A stretch of 64,000 nt of DNA. Source: DASZVB01 sp035545855 (GTDB lineage: Bacteria; Myxococcota_A; Polyangia; Polyangiales; Polyangiaceae). Made by a program: the position numbers and the translations under genes. Shown here piece after piece: positions 25,324-33,333 of this stretch (position 1 is its first letter; each line of letters starts with the position of its first letter). The DNA is taken from the NCBI GenBank assembly GCA_035545855.1, contig DASZXK010000192.1:4197-68196 (forward strand), written 5' to 3'. Below the pieces are notes generated by a model. It made no database searches. It was given only the letters and a program-made list of their open reading frames with translations, and was not told the DNA's origin.

Positions 25324-26432
25324 TCCTGGGCCTTCCTGAGGAGCTTTTCCTTGAGCACGAGCTGTCCGCACGCCGCGTCGACGTCGTCGCCGCGCTGCTT
25401 CCGGACGAACGCCGAGAGCCCCTCCAGAGCGAGTGTCTCGCGGAACGCTTCCACGCGCCCCGGGGACGGCGCGCCCAGAGAGGACGCCGTGATCGAGTTC
25501 ATCGGGATGAGGTTCACCTTCACCTTGAGGCCGCGGAGCACCCGAGCGAGCTCGCGCGCGTGCGCGACGTCGTCGTTCAGGCCCGCGAGGAGCGTGTACT
25601 CGATCGTGATGCGACGGCGCTTCGGGAGCGGGTACGCTCGGAGCGCGCCGAGGACGTCCGCGACGGAGAAGCGCGCGTTCATCGGCATGATGCGGCCCCG
25701 GATCGCGTCGTTCGGCGCGTGGAGGGAGAGCGCGAGCCCGACCTTGCCGCCGAAGTCCTCGCCGAGCTTCCGGATGCCGGGGACGAGGCCGACGGTGCTC
25801 ACCGTGATGCGGCGCGGGCTCATCCCGAGGCCCTCTTCGTGGGTGAGGATGCGGATGGCGCGCGCGGTCTCGTCGTAGTGGTGGAGCGGCTCGCCCATGC
25901 CCATGAAGACGAGGTTCCGGAGGCGCTCGCCGGGCTTCAGGTGGCGGCGCGCGGCGAGCACCTGCGCGACGACCTCTTCCGCGCCGAGCCCTCGCTCGAG
26001 CCCGGCCTGGCCGCTCGCGCAGAAGACGCAGCCCATCGCACAGCCGATCTGCGTCGAGATGCAGAGCGTGACGCGCCCGTCCCAGGGCCCGTCGGGGTCG
26101 TCCGGGTCGTCGTCGGGGTCGTCCGACATGGGGATCACGACGCACTCGACGCGCCCGCCCCGCGCGAGGTCGCACACGAGCTTCCGGGTGCCGTCCCGCG
26201 CGGCGCGCACTTCGCTCACCGTGAGCGGAAAGTCGAGCCCCTCCTCCGCGAGGCGCTCCCGAAAGGCGAGCGGAAGGTCCGTCATCTTCCGGGCGTCGTT
26301 CTCGTCCCTTCCGTGGAGCCACTTGAACACCTGCCGGCCACGAAACGGCTTCTCGCCGAGCTCCGCCGCGCGCGCCTGCCATTCGTCCGGGAGGCGCCCG
26401 TACGGGGAACGCTCCTCTCCGCGCGCGCTCAC
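25305..26432 (-). CDS. rlmN: 23S rRNA (adenine2503-C2)-methyltransferase RlmN
   Basis: The 375-residue radical SAM enzyme carries the cluster motif CAMGCVFC (CxxxCxxC) preceded by ISTQIGCAMG. It also has the family signatures FMGMGEPLHHYDE, ITVSTVGLVPGI, LALSLHAPND and the C-terminal RKQRGDDVDAACGQL, which holds the catalytic Cys. It methylates A2503 of 23S rRNA (and A37 of some tRNAs) using two S-adenosylmethionines. GTG 26432 overlaps the mazG stop as GTGA. An insert, DDPDDDPDDPDGPWDG, before the radical SAM motif is an acidic loop longer than usual and probably surface-exposed. Confidence 0.97.
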   Translation of the reverse strand: MSARGEERSPYGRLPDEWQARAAELGEKPFRGRQVFKWLHGRDENDARKMTDLPLAFRERLAEEGLDFPLTVSEVRAARDGTRKLVCDLARGGRVECVVIPMSDDPDDDPDDPDGPWDGRVTLCISTQIGCAMGCVFCASGQAGLERGLGAEEVVAQVLAARRHLKPGERLRNLVFMGMGEPLHHYDETARAIRILTHEEGLGMSPRRITVSTVGLVPGIRKLGEDFGGKVGLALSLHAPNDAIRGRIMPMNARFSVADVLGALRAYPLPKRRRITIEYTLLAGLNDDVAHARELARVLRGLKVKVNLIPMNSITASSLGAPSPGRVEAFRETLALEGLSAFVRKQRGDDVDAACGQLVLKEKLLRKAQECSEPS

Positions 26433-27274
26433 GACTCCCTCGCCTTCGCTTCGTTCCAGAAGCCGTCCATCTGTTCGAGGGAGATGCCTCGCGTCGGCTT
26501 CCCCTTCGCGTCCCGGGGCCAGTCTCCGTGGACCGACTTCACTCGGCTCTCGACGTGATCGAACCGGGACGCGAAGCGGTCCGCCGTCTTCCGGAGCGCC
26601 TCTTCGGGCGAGACGCCGTGGTGCCGCGCGAGGTTCACGATCGAAAACAGGAGGTCGCCGAGCTCCGCCTCGATGCGCGAAGGTCGTCCTCCGCGGATCG
26701 CCGCGTCGAGCTCGGCGAGCTCCTCCGCGACCTTCTCGCGAGATCCGGACGAGTCCGGCCAGTCGAAGCCGACGCGACTCACCTTCTCGCTCATCTTCGT
26801 GGCGCGAAGGAGCGCCGGCAGCGCTCGCGGGATGCCGGCGAGGAGCGGGCGGTTCGCCTTTTCCCGCTCCTTGATCCGGGCCCAGTTTTCCAGGACCTCT
26901 TCCGAACCGGAGACGACCTGATCACCGAACACGTGCGGGTGCCGGCGAACGAGCTTCTCGCAGATGAGCCGGATGGCGTCGTCGGGGCCGAAGGTCTTCT
27001 CCTTCCGCCCGAGCTCCGACAGAAACGCGATTTGCAGGGCGAGGTCGCCGAGCTCCTCCGACAGGTCCTCGGGCGATCCGCCGTCGATCGCGTCGATGAC
27101 CTCGCAGGCCTCCTCGAGCACGTACTCCCTCAGGGACTCCCTCGTCTGTTCGCGATCCCAGGGGCAGCCGTCGGGAGCGAGGAGCCGCTGCATGAGCTCG
27201 ACCAGCGCGACGAAGGTCTGGCCGCGCTGCTCCTCCAGTGGCAGGCGTTTCGGAACCGAAAAAGGACGCGGCAT
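26429..27274 (-). CDS. mazG: Nucleoside triphosphate pyrophosphohydrolase MazG
   Basis: The 281-residue protein has two MazG domains. The N-terminal copy (about 20-120) has CPWDREQTRESLREYVLEE and the metal-binding EEACEVIDAI and EELGDLALQ. The C-terminal copy has EKVAEELAELDAAI and EAELGDLLFSIVNLAR, ending near GISLEQMDGFWNEAK. This is the length and pattern of E. coli MazG, which hydrolyses dNTPs/NTPs to monophosphates and helps lower ppGpp. ATG 27274 is chosen by the short leader before the conserved domain; the frame is open further upstream. It is the first gene of a four-gene operon. Confidence 0.95.
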   Translation of the reverse strand: MPRPFSVPKRLPLEEQRGQTFVALVELMQRLLAPDGCPWDREQTRESLREYVLEEACEVIDAIDGGSPEDLSEELGDLALQIAFLSELGRKEKTFGPDDAIRLICEKLVRRHPHVFGDQVVSGSEEVLENWARIKEREKANRPLLAGIPRALPALLRATKMSEKVSRVGFDWPDSSGSREKVAEELAELDAAIRGGRPSRIEAELGDLLFSIVNLARHHGVSPEEALRKTADRFASRFDHVESRVKSVHGDWPRDAKGKPTRGISLEQMDGFWNEAKARES

Positions 27275-27377
27275 CGGCTTTCGCGGAGCGACGCTAGCAC
27301 GGGGTCTCGCCCCCGGCATGCCGGGCGCCGCCCGACGAGCGCGCACGGAGTCGGGGAAATCCCGTACCATTCGGGGC

Positions 27378-28160
27378 ATGACCGCACCGGTGCTCGTCGT
27401 CGAGGAGGAAGGCCCCGTGGCCGTCCTGACCCTGAACCGTCCGTCCACCAAGAACGCGCTGAACCCCGAGCTCGTGACGGCCCTTCGCGAGACGATCCCG
27501 GCAGTCGCGCGGAAGGAGTCGCTCCGCGCGGTCGTGCTCACCGGCGCCGGTGGAGCGTTCTGCTCCGGGGCGGATCTGAAGTCCGGCATGACGGGAGGAG
27601 ACGATGCGCCCGTCGGCGCGCGGCTCGAGCAACTCCACGAGGTGCTCCGCGCGATCGTGCACGCGCCGAAGCCGTTCGTCGCCGCCGTCGACGGCGCGGC
27701 CGTCGGATTCGGCTGCGACCTCGCGCTCGCGTGCGATCTCCGCGTGCTCTCCACGCGCGCCTATCTGCAGGAGATCTTCGTGAAGATCGGACTCATGCCG
27801 GACGGCGGCGGAACGTTCTGGGTCCCGCGGCTCGTCGGGCTCGGCCGCGCGATGGAGTACCTGATGCTCGGGACGCGCATCGACGCCGTGCTCGCGCGCG
27901 AGGTCGGCCTCGCGAACCGGACGGCGCCGCCCGAGGAGACCCTCGACGAGGCGCGGTCTCTCGCGCAGGCGCTCGCGAAGGGCCCGCCGCTCGCGCTCGA
28001 GCGCATCAAGCGCGCGGTGCGCGAGAGCTTCTCCGGAACCATCGACGAGGCGCTCGACCGGGAGAAGAAGAGCCAGCTCGAGCTCCTCCAGAGCTCGGAC
28101 CTGATGGAAGGGGTGATGGCCTGGGCGCAACGGCGCGACCCCCATTTTCAGGGGAAATGA
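27378..28160 (+). CDS. Enoyl-CoA hydratase/isomerase-family protein
   Basis: The 260-residue protein is a crotonase-fold enzyme. AVLTLNRPSTKNALNPEL, the oxyanion-hole segment GGAFCSGADLK and the second oxyanion strand DGAAVGFGCDLALACD are all present, followed by IGLMPDGGGTFWVPRLVG. It acts on acyl-CoA thioesters, probably in beta-oxidation or side-chain catabolism; the position equivalent to the second catalytic Glu reads Asp (MPDGGG), a pattern common in 2-(1,2-epoxy)phenylacetyl-CoA isomerase-type members. ATG 27378 matches the conserved N-terminus. It is divergent from mazG over 103 bases. Confidence 0.92.
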   Translation: MTAPVLVVEEEGPVAVLTLNRPSTKNALNPELVTALRETIPAVARKESLRAVVLTGAGGAFCSGADLKSGMTGGDDAPVGARLEQLHEVLRAIVHAPKPFVAAVDGAAVGFGCDLALACDLRVLSTRAYLQEIFVKIGLMPDGGGTFWVPRLVGLGRAMEYLMLGTRIDAVLAREVGLANRTAPPEETLDEARSLAQALAKGPPLALERIKRAVRESFSGTIDEALDREKKSQLELLQSSDLMEGVMAWAQRRDPHFQGK

Positions 28161-28200
28161 CGCGGGGTTCCGCGACCCTGCCCGACCGAAGCCGCTTTAC

Positions 28201-28214
28201 GTACCGACCGGTAC
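28201..28214. promoter_or_regulatory. Perfect dyad GTACCG-AC-CGGTAC upstream of a lipoprotein gene
   Basis: Two 6-base arms are perfectly complementary around a two-base centre, 18 bases before the ATG at 28232. Spacing and composition are like operators of TetR-family repressors, which often contain ACCGACCGGT cores. It would overlap the transcription start or leader of the Cys-rich lipoprotein gene. No TetR-like gene is in the window, so the binding protein is unknown. Confidence 0.45.
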
Positions 28215-28231
28215 ATCGCATACTCCGCCCC

Positions 28232-28741
28232 ATGCGCTTCTTCCGCCTCGCCGCGTCGCTGGTTCTCGTCGGATCGGCCGCCGCGGTTGCTTGCTCGAGC
28301 GATTCCAACGAAAAGACCACCGGCAGCCAGCACCCGGGGGACTCCGGCGCGGGCGGCGGCGACAACGGCGGAGCGTCTTCGGGCGGCAAGGGCGGAGGAA
28401 GCTCCACGGGCGGCAAGAGCAGCTCCGGTGGAGCTCAGGGCTCCGGCGGCTCCGCGGACGCGGGCCCGAAGACGTGCCCCCCGGACGCCGGCCCCGACAA
28501 GTGCCGCCCCTGCCTCACGGACCACTGCAACGACGACTACACGGCGTGCACCGGAGAAGCGACGTGCAGCGACAAGTTCGACGCGTACCAGGATTGCGTC
28601 CACTGCGCGGCCGGCGAGGCGAACCAGATCTCCGAGTGTTTCTCGTCGTTCGCCGGGGACACCGCCGCGCAGCACGCGAAGCTCACGACCTGCATCTACA
28701 ACAGCTGCAGCATCGAGTGCGGCGGCCCCATCCCGCTCTGA
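28232..28741 (+). CDS. Cys-rich lipoprotein with Gly/Ser linker
   Basis: The 169-residue protein has a lipoprotein signal with Cys 21 (GSAAAVACSS), then about 50 residues of Gly/Ser/Lys linker. A compact domain of about 90 residues contains a dozen Cys, including CRPCLTDHCNDDYTAC, DCVHC and CIYNSCSIECG. This is a recurring lipoprotein plan in Polyangia-type myxobacteria; the Cys spacing suggests disulfide-stabilised helices. ATG 28232 is chosen from the signal peptide; the frame is open far upstream only as a shadow of other genes. A perfect dyad lies immediately upstream. Function unknown. Confidence 0.85.
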   Translation: MRFFRLAASLVLVGSAAAVACSSDSNEKTTGSQHPGDSGAGGGDNGGASSGGKGGGSSTGGKSSSGGAQGSGGSADAGPKTCPPDAGPDKCRPCLTDHCNDDYTACTGEATCSDKFDAYQDCVHCAAGEANQISECFSSFAGDTAAQHAKLTTCIYNSCSIECGGPIPL

Positions 28742-28745
28742 CGGC

Positions 28746-29639
28746 TCAGAAGAGGTAGCGCTCGCCGGAGTCGCAGAGGATCGTCACGACCTTCCCGCCG
28801 GGGAAACGCTTCGCCACTTCCGTCGCGGCGTGGACGTTCGCGCCCGAGGACGGCCCGACCAGGAGCCCCTCTTCGCGGGCGAGACGCCGCGCCATGCGCT
28901 CGGCGGCGACGTCGGTGACGGTCATCACCTCGTCGATCACGGAACGATCCAGGATCTTCGGGACGAAGCCCGCGCCGAGGCCCTGGATGCCGTGCATGCC
29001 CGGCGGTTTGCCGGAGAGGACGGCGCTCTGGGCCGGCTCGACGGCCACGACGAGCGCGGCCCTTCCGAGCTTCGCGCGGAGCGCGCGACCGACGCCCGTG
29101 ATCGTGCCCCCGGTCCCGACGCCGGCCACGAACGCGTCCAGGCTTCCGCCGATCTGCTCCAGGATCTCCGGCGCCGTCCCGTGCTCGTGGCTCTCGGGGT
29201 TCGCCGGGTTTTCGAACTGGCTCGGCATGAAGGACCCGGGCGTCCCGGCGACGAGCTCTCTCGCGCGCTTCACGGCGCCCGTCATCCCCTCCGACGCGGG
29301 CGTGAGCACGATCTCGGCGCCGTAGGCCCGGAGGATGTACCGCCGCTCGACGCTCATGTCCTCGGGCATGACGAGCGTGCACTTGATGCCGCGGAGCGCG
29401 GCGATCATCGCGAGGCTGATCCCGGTGTTGCCGCTCGTGGCCTCGACGATGGTCGCCCCGGGCGCGAGCGCGCCGCTCTTCTCGGCGGCTAGCACCATCG
29501 CGAGCGCGGGCCGATCCTTGACGCTGCCGCCGGGGTTCTTGAACTCGGCCTTCGCGTGGACGATGGCGCCACCTTCGGGAGAGATCCGCGCGAGGCGGAC
29601 GAGCGGCGTTCGCCCGACGAGGGCGAGCGCGCCCTCCAT
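28746..29639 (-). CDS. Cysteine synthase (O-acetylserine sulfhydrylase family)
   Basis: The 297-residue PLP enzyme has LVGRTPLVRLARI at the N-terminus, the Schiff-base lysine in NPGGSVKDRPALAM, the substrate loop EATSGNTGISLAM, the phosphate cup GVGTGGTITGVGR and the C-terminal GPSSGANVHAA. It makes cysteine from O-acetylserine (or a phosphorylated/CBS-like donor) and sulfide. CysK and CysM types are not separable here; the absence of a haem or CBS domain excludes full cystathionine beta-synthase. ATG 29639 puts the usual short leader before GRTPLV; ATG 29699 would add 20 residues. Confidence 0.94.
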   Translation of the reverse strand: MEGALALVGRTPLVRLARISPEGGAIVHAKAEFKNPGGSVKDRPALAMVLAAEKSGALAPGATIVEATSGNTGISLAMIAALRGIKCTLVMPEDMSVERRYILRAYGAEIVLTPASEGMTGAVKRARELVAGTPGSFMPSQFENPANPESHEHGTAPEILEQIGGSLDAFVAGVGTGGTITGVGRALRAKLGRAALVVAVEPAQSAVLSGKPPGMHGIQGLGAGFVPKILDRSVIDEVMTVTDVAAERMARRLAREEGLLVGPSSGANVHAATEVAKRFPGGKVVTILCDSGERYLF

Positions 29640-29736
29640 CCCCTTCGCTGCCCCGCTGGTTTCGGTCTCTCCCTCTCGGCTCCGGCGGCTCGACGGCATG
29701 GACGCCGGCAGGATACCCCGCCGGCCCGCACTCGGC

Positions 29737-30657
29737 TCAGCGATTTGCCTCGGCAACGACCGCGGGGCGGCCGTCCACCACGAGGCGGGTCCCGACCGGC
29801 ACGACGCGCTCCTCCAGCACCGCGAGAGCGACCGCGCCCCCGTGGACCTCGCTCTCGACCGAGCTCCGGGTCTCCCCGACCTGCGCTCCGGCCTCGTCGA
29901 AGACGGGCGTTCCGAGGGCCGGCGCCGGCGCGTCACCGAGCTCGAGGAGCGAGAGGCGGCGCTTCACCTTGCCTCGCATCTCCAGCATGCACACGGCCTC
30001 CTGCCCGAGATAGCACCCCTTGTCCCAGGACACGGCGCGGCGATCGAGGCGGGCTTCGTGCGGGTTCTGGCTCTCGGTCACGTCCACGCCGTGGACCGGG
30101 AGGAGCCGCTCGATTCGAAGGCGCTCCCAGTCCGCCGCATCGCCGAGCGAAAAGGCGCCAGCCGTCGGCGCCGCGGCCGCCGCGAGCAGATCCGCCGCCC
30201 GGTGGTGCGCGACCACCAGCGCCGCGCCGCCGAGGCCCGTCGGATCGACGGCCCCGACGTCCCCCCCGACGGGAGCGGCGAGCCGCCGCGCCTCGTCGAG
30301 ACCCCGGGGACCGTGAAGGAGCGCCCAGAAGTGGGACGTCGTGCCGTCGGCGATCTCCGCGTCTTCCATCACCAGGAACCCGAGGAGCCAAGCGAGCACG
30401 CGCTCGCGCGCGGACGCGGACACGCCGAGCAGCACGAACGCCTTCGTGGCGACGACGAGGACGTCGGACAGGATCTTCCCCTGGCGGGTGAGCACGAGAC
30501 CGTAGCGCCCGTCTCCCGGCGAGAGGTCGGCGACGTCGCACGTGAGCACCCCCTGGAGCCACTCCAGACGGTCGGGGCCCGACACGACGAGCGTCGCGAG
30601 GTCGGGCCGGGGCACGAAGAGCGCCCCGGTGCGAGCAGCCTGGTCCGCCGATGTCAC
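29737..30657 (-). CDS. ygfZ: YgfZ/GcvT-like folate-binding protein
   Basis: The 306-residue protein resembles the T-protein of the glycine cleavage system but has the YgfZ signature KGCYLGQEAV, followed by EMRGKVKRRL. Near the N-terminus it has GPDRLEWLQGVLTCDV and LTRQGKILSDV. YgfZ proteins bind folate and support assembly or repair of iron-sulfur enzymes. The only reasonable start is GTG 30657, 48 bases after the upstream stop. It lies between cysteine synthase and a C2-PDZ lipoprotein on the same strand. A link between sulfur supply and Fe-S maintenance is plausible. Confidence 0.9.
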   Translation of the reverse strand: MTSADQAARTGALFVPRPDLATLVVSGPDRLEWLQGVLTCDVADLSPGDGRYGLVLTRQGKILSDVLVVATKAFVLLGVSASARERVLAWLLGFLVMEDAEIADGTTSHFWALLHGPRGLDEARRLAAPVGGDVGAVDPTGLGGAALVVAHHRAADLLAAAAAPTAGAFSLGDAADWERLRIERLLPVHGVDVTESQNPHEARLDRRAVSWDKGCYLGQEAVCMLEMRGKVKRRLSLLELGDAPAPALGTPVFDEAGAQVGETRSSVESEVHGGAVALAVLEERVVPVGTRLVVDGRPAVVAEANR

Positions 30658-30704
30658 CAGCGAAATCTGGGCGGGGACGCCCGCCGCGTCAACGCCCGGC
30701 GCCG

Positions 30705-31502
30705 TCAGTCGAGCGGCACGTCCTCGTCCGAGACGGGGTAGATGACGCCTTCCATCAACGTCACCTTGCGCTCGTTGGTCTTGTCCGCGCGGCGGACGAG
30801 GAGCTCGATGCCGGTCTGGGCGTTGGCATTGATGAGGCTTTGTGCCTCGCCCTCTTCCATCTTCGCGACGCGCTTGCCGCCGATCTCGAGGATCTCTTCC
30901 CCGGGCTCGAGCCCCGCCCGCTTCGCGGGCGAGTACTTCATCACGCGCGTGATGCCGATGCCGATCGTGCGAAGCTCGTAGGAAAACCCGAGGCCCCACC
31001 GAGGGTGGGCCGGCTCCACCGTGAGCGTGACGTGCGCGCCGCTGTCGCAGACGATCTCCACCGGGTTCGGGCCTGCTTGTTCGGGCAGGTTCCGGAGGTT
31101 CTTGAGACAGATGGGGTGATTGTTCAACGTATTCGCGTCCCACACCTCGACGCGGATGCGCGCTTCCGGCGAGATCTTGTAGTTCGCGCGCTTCTGATCG
31201 CGCCAGGTGGGCTTCAGTGTGTCCGACTGGACCGGGGTCTGGAGGATCTCCTTGTCGTTCACGAGGATCTTCGCGAACGGGTCGGGCGCGGCGCCCCCCA
31301 TCGAATCCCACTGCCGACCGTCCCGGGTGCGCTCGGGGATCTCCGCGCGCGCGACCACGACGTAGAGGAGATCCGAAGGCGGCGCCGGCTCGAGGGCCCT
31401 GCCCGCCGGGGGCGCCTTCACGGGCGGAGCGATCTCCGGAAACACCGCGCCGCACGCCACCGACGACAGCGCGAGCGGGAGGAGCAGGACGGAAGCCTTC
31501 AT
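30705..31502 (-). CDS. Lipoprotein with a C2-like domain and a PDZ domain
   Basis: The 265-residue protein has a lipoprotein signal (LLLPLALSSVACG). Residues about 40-150 look like a C2 domain: LLYVVVARAEIPE, an Asp-bearing loop DPFAKILVNDKEI, then TLKPTWRDQ and ARIRVEVWDAN, the usual C2 strand order. Residues about 165-250 form a PDZ domain with LGFSYE, GITRVMKYSPAKRAGLEPGE and ILEIGGKRVA. C2 domains bind membranes or calcium; PDZ domains bind C-terminal peptides. The pairing on a bacterial lipoprotein suggests an envelope scaffold or quality-control factor. The C2 call is from pattern only. Confidence 0.75.
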   Translation of the reverse strand: MKASVLLLPLALSSVACGAVFPEIAPPVKAPPAGRALEPAPPSDLLYVVVARAEIPERTRDGRQWDSMGGAAPDPFAKILVNDKEILQTPVQSDTLKPTWRDQKRANYKISPEARIRVEVWDANTLNNHPICLKNLRNLPEQAGPNPVEIVCDSGAHVTLTVEPAHPRWGLGFSYELRTIGIGITRVMKYSPAKRAGLEPGEEILEIGGKRVAKMEEGEAQSLINANAQTGIELLVRRADKTNERKVTLMEGVIYPVSDEDVPLD

Positions 31503-31591
31503 GGCGCCTACGCTACTCCAAGGCCGCGAGCTCGAAAACAAGCGCGGCGCGCCCGGCCCCGAGCGACGGCCCCCACGCGCCCGCGTGCGCC

Positions 31592-32317
31592 TCAGGTGGA
31601 ACCGGCCGCGGCTCTCCGCAGGGCGATGGCGTCCGCCACGACGGAGGGCTCCCGGGCCGAGAGGGCGAGCGCCACGAGCGCTTCCCCGAGCTCGGCGGCG
31701 TTCATGGAGGCGTAGCGATCCCGCAAACGGCGCGCCCCGAGCCCACCGAGCAGCGACAGCGCTGCGTCGGTCACCGTCGCCGCGATGCGCTCTCCGGGGC
31801 GGTCCTCGGCGCGGTCGGGGCCGGTGATGAAGGACGGTCTGGCGATGACGTACGCGAGGCCGGACGAACGAAGCTCGGCCTCCACCTTCCGCCGCGCGGC
31901 GTAGTACGCGCCGGGGGACTCCTCGACGCCGAGGCTCGAGAGATACACGAAGCGGGACACCGAGCCCGCCTTCGTCGCGGCACGGAGGAGGAGCGCCGTG
32001 AGACCGTAGTCCACGGCTTCGTACGACGCAGGCGGCGCGCCGGCCCGTGCGGCCTGCCGCTCTCGCTTCCGCGTCGTTCCGAGGAGCGCGAACACGACGT
32101 CGGGGCGCAGGCGGGCGATGGTCTCCGTGAACGCGGCTTCCTCCCAGGGCGTCGTGTCGACGACCGCGCCGTCCCGCTGGAGTTCCCCGGTCACGTCAGC
32201 GAGCGTCGGGGCATCCGGACGTACGTGTGCAACCGTATCGACGCGACGCCGCACGAGCGCTCTCACGACGGCTCTGCCCGTGTACCCGGTGGCGCCTGCG
32301 ACGAAAGCGGTCGGCAT
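31592..32317 (-). CDS. NAD(P)-binding atypical short-chain dehydrogenase
   Basis: The 241-residue protein starts with a Rossmann loop, AFVAGATGYTGRAVVRAL, and has VVFALLGTT, FVYLSSLGVEES, YYAARRKVEAELRSSGLAYVIARPSFI, which is the SDR_a5/a7-like NmrA/HTATIP2 pattern. It may act as a reductase or redox-sensing protein; the substrate is unknown. The Tyr-x-x-x-Lys pair is represented by YYAARRKVE. ATG 32317 is chosen from the conserved start. It is divergent from the glutaminase-fold gene across 179 bases (32318-32496), where I see no clear promoter. Confidence 0.85.
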   Translation of the reverse strand: MPTAFVAGATGYTGRAVVRALVRRRVDTVAHVRPDAPTLADVTGELQRDGAVVDTTPWEEAAFTETIARLRPDVVFALLGTTRKRERQAARAGAPPASYEAVDYGLTALLLRAATKAGSVSRFVYLSSLGVEESPGAYYAARRKVEAELRSSGLAYVIARPSFITGPDRAEDRPGERIAATVTDAALSLLGGLGARRLRDRYASMNAAELGEALVALALSAREPSVVADAIALRRAAAGST

Positions 32318-32496
32318 CGATGAGATGGCGTTTAACCAAATTCGCCCCGCGTCACAACGGAAGGGCTTGACGCGACGCGGGCAAAGGCAAACGGCGAGGC
32401 GGCGCAGAGCACGAGCGAGAAGACGAAACGGCCGCCGGCCCGGGATTTCGCGCGTGCGGGCGCGGAGAAGGCGCACTACACTGACCGGAAGAGATC

Positions 32497-33333
32497 ATGG
32501 CACGAATGTTCGGCTTCATCGGCAATCGCGCGGATCTCGGAGCGCGAGTGCTCGCGCTCCACGCGGACGTGCTCCGCGTCTCCGTCGGCGCGGGCGGCCC
32601 CATGGGTTGGGGCATCGGCTTCTATCAGGCCGGAGAGGTCCTGCTCCGGCGCCGGCCGATCGACGAGCGCACGACGATCGACCTCGTCCCCGTCATCGAG
32701 GGCGTCCGGACGGACGTCCTCATCGGTCACGTACGGCGCCCGACGGTCGGAGCGCTCCGCACGGAGAACACGCACCCGTTCCGCTATCGGCAGTGGCTGT
32801 TCGCCCAGACGGGCACCATCTTCGGCTTCGCGTCCCTCCGGGATCGCCTCCTCGAGTCGCAGCCCGAGTTCCTGCGCCGCAACGTCCGTGGAGACACGGA
32901 CAGCGAGCTCTTCTTCTACCTGTTCCTGTCCTTCCTGCACGACAGCGGGCACCTGTCGGATTCGCAGGTCGCGCCGGAGCACATCCGTGCGGCGCTCCGC
33001 GCCTCCATGTCCCTGGTGGACCGCCTGTCCGCCGAGGAAGGCCACGAGAGGAACTCGGGGGATCTCCTCGTGACGAACGGCGAGTTCCTGGTCGGCGCCC
33101 GCCGCGGCGAAGAAGGGCAGATGGCCTATCGCGTGCTCGCCGGCCGACAGGACGTGGAAGAGCTTCTCGGTGACGACGGCATGCAGCAAGCGCGCATCCC
33201 GAACGTGGACACCACGCACTTCTCCATCGTGGCGAGCGGGCTCGAGCAGATCCCGCAAGGGTGGAAGCCGATCCAGGATCGCTCCTTCTTCACCATGACG
33301 CGCGCGGCGGACCCGACGTTCGAGCCGATCTGA
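32497..33333 (+). CDS. Class II glutamine amidotransferase-like protein lacking the catalytic Cys
   Basis: The 278-residue protein has the N-terminal-nucleophile glutaminase fold seen in YafJ/EgtC-type proteins: MARMFGFIGN at the start, GWGIGFY, the strand VLIGHVRRPTVG, NTHPFRYRQWLFAQTGTI and the loop GDTDSELFFYLFL. In active members residue 2 is the nucleophilic Cys (MCRL/MCGI). Here it is Ala, and no Cys occurs near the N-terminus or in any upstream in-frame start, so glutaminase activity is not expected. It may be a binding or regulatory derivative. The stop overlaps the next start (TGATG). Confidence 0.85.
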   Translation: MARMFGFIGNRADLGARVLALHADVLRVSVGAGGPMGWGIGFYQAGEVLLRRRPIDERTTIDLVPVIEGVRTDVLIGHVRRPTVGALRTENTHPFRYRQWLFAQTGTIFGFASLRDRLLESQPEFLRRNVRGDTDSELFFYLFLSFLHDSGHLSDSQVAPEHIRAALRASMSLVDRLSAEEGHERNSGDLLVTNGEFLVGARRGEEGQMAYRVLAGRQDVEELLGDDGMQQARIPNVDTTHFSIVASGLEQIPQGWKPIQDRSFFTMTRAADPTFEPI

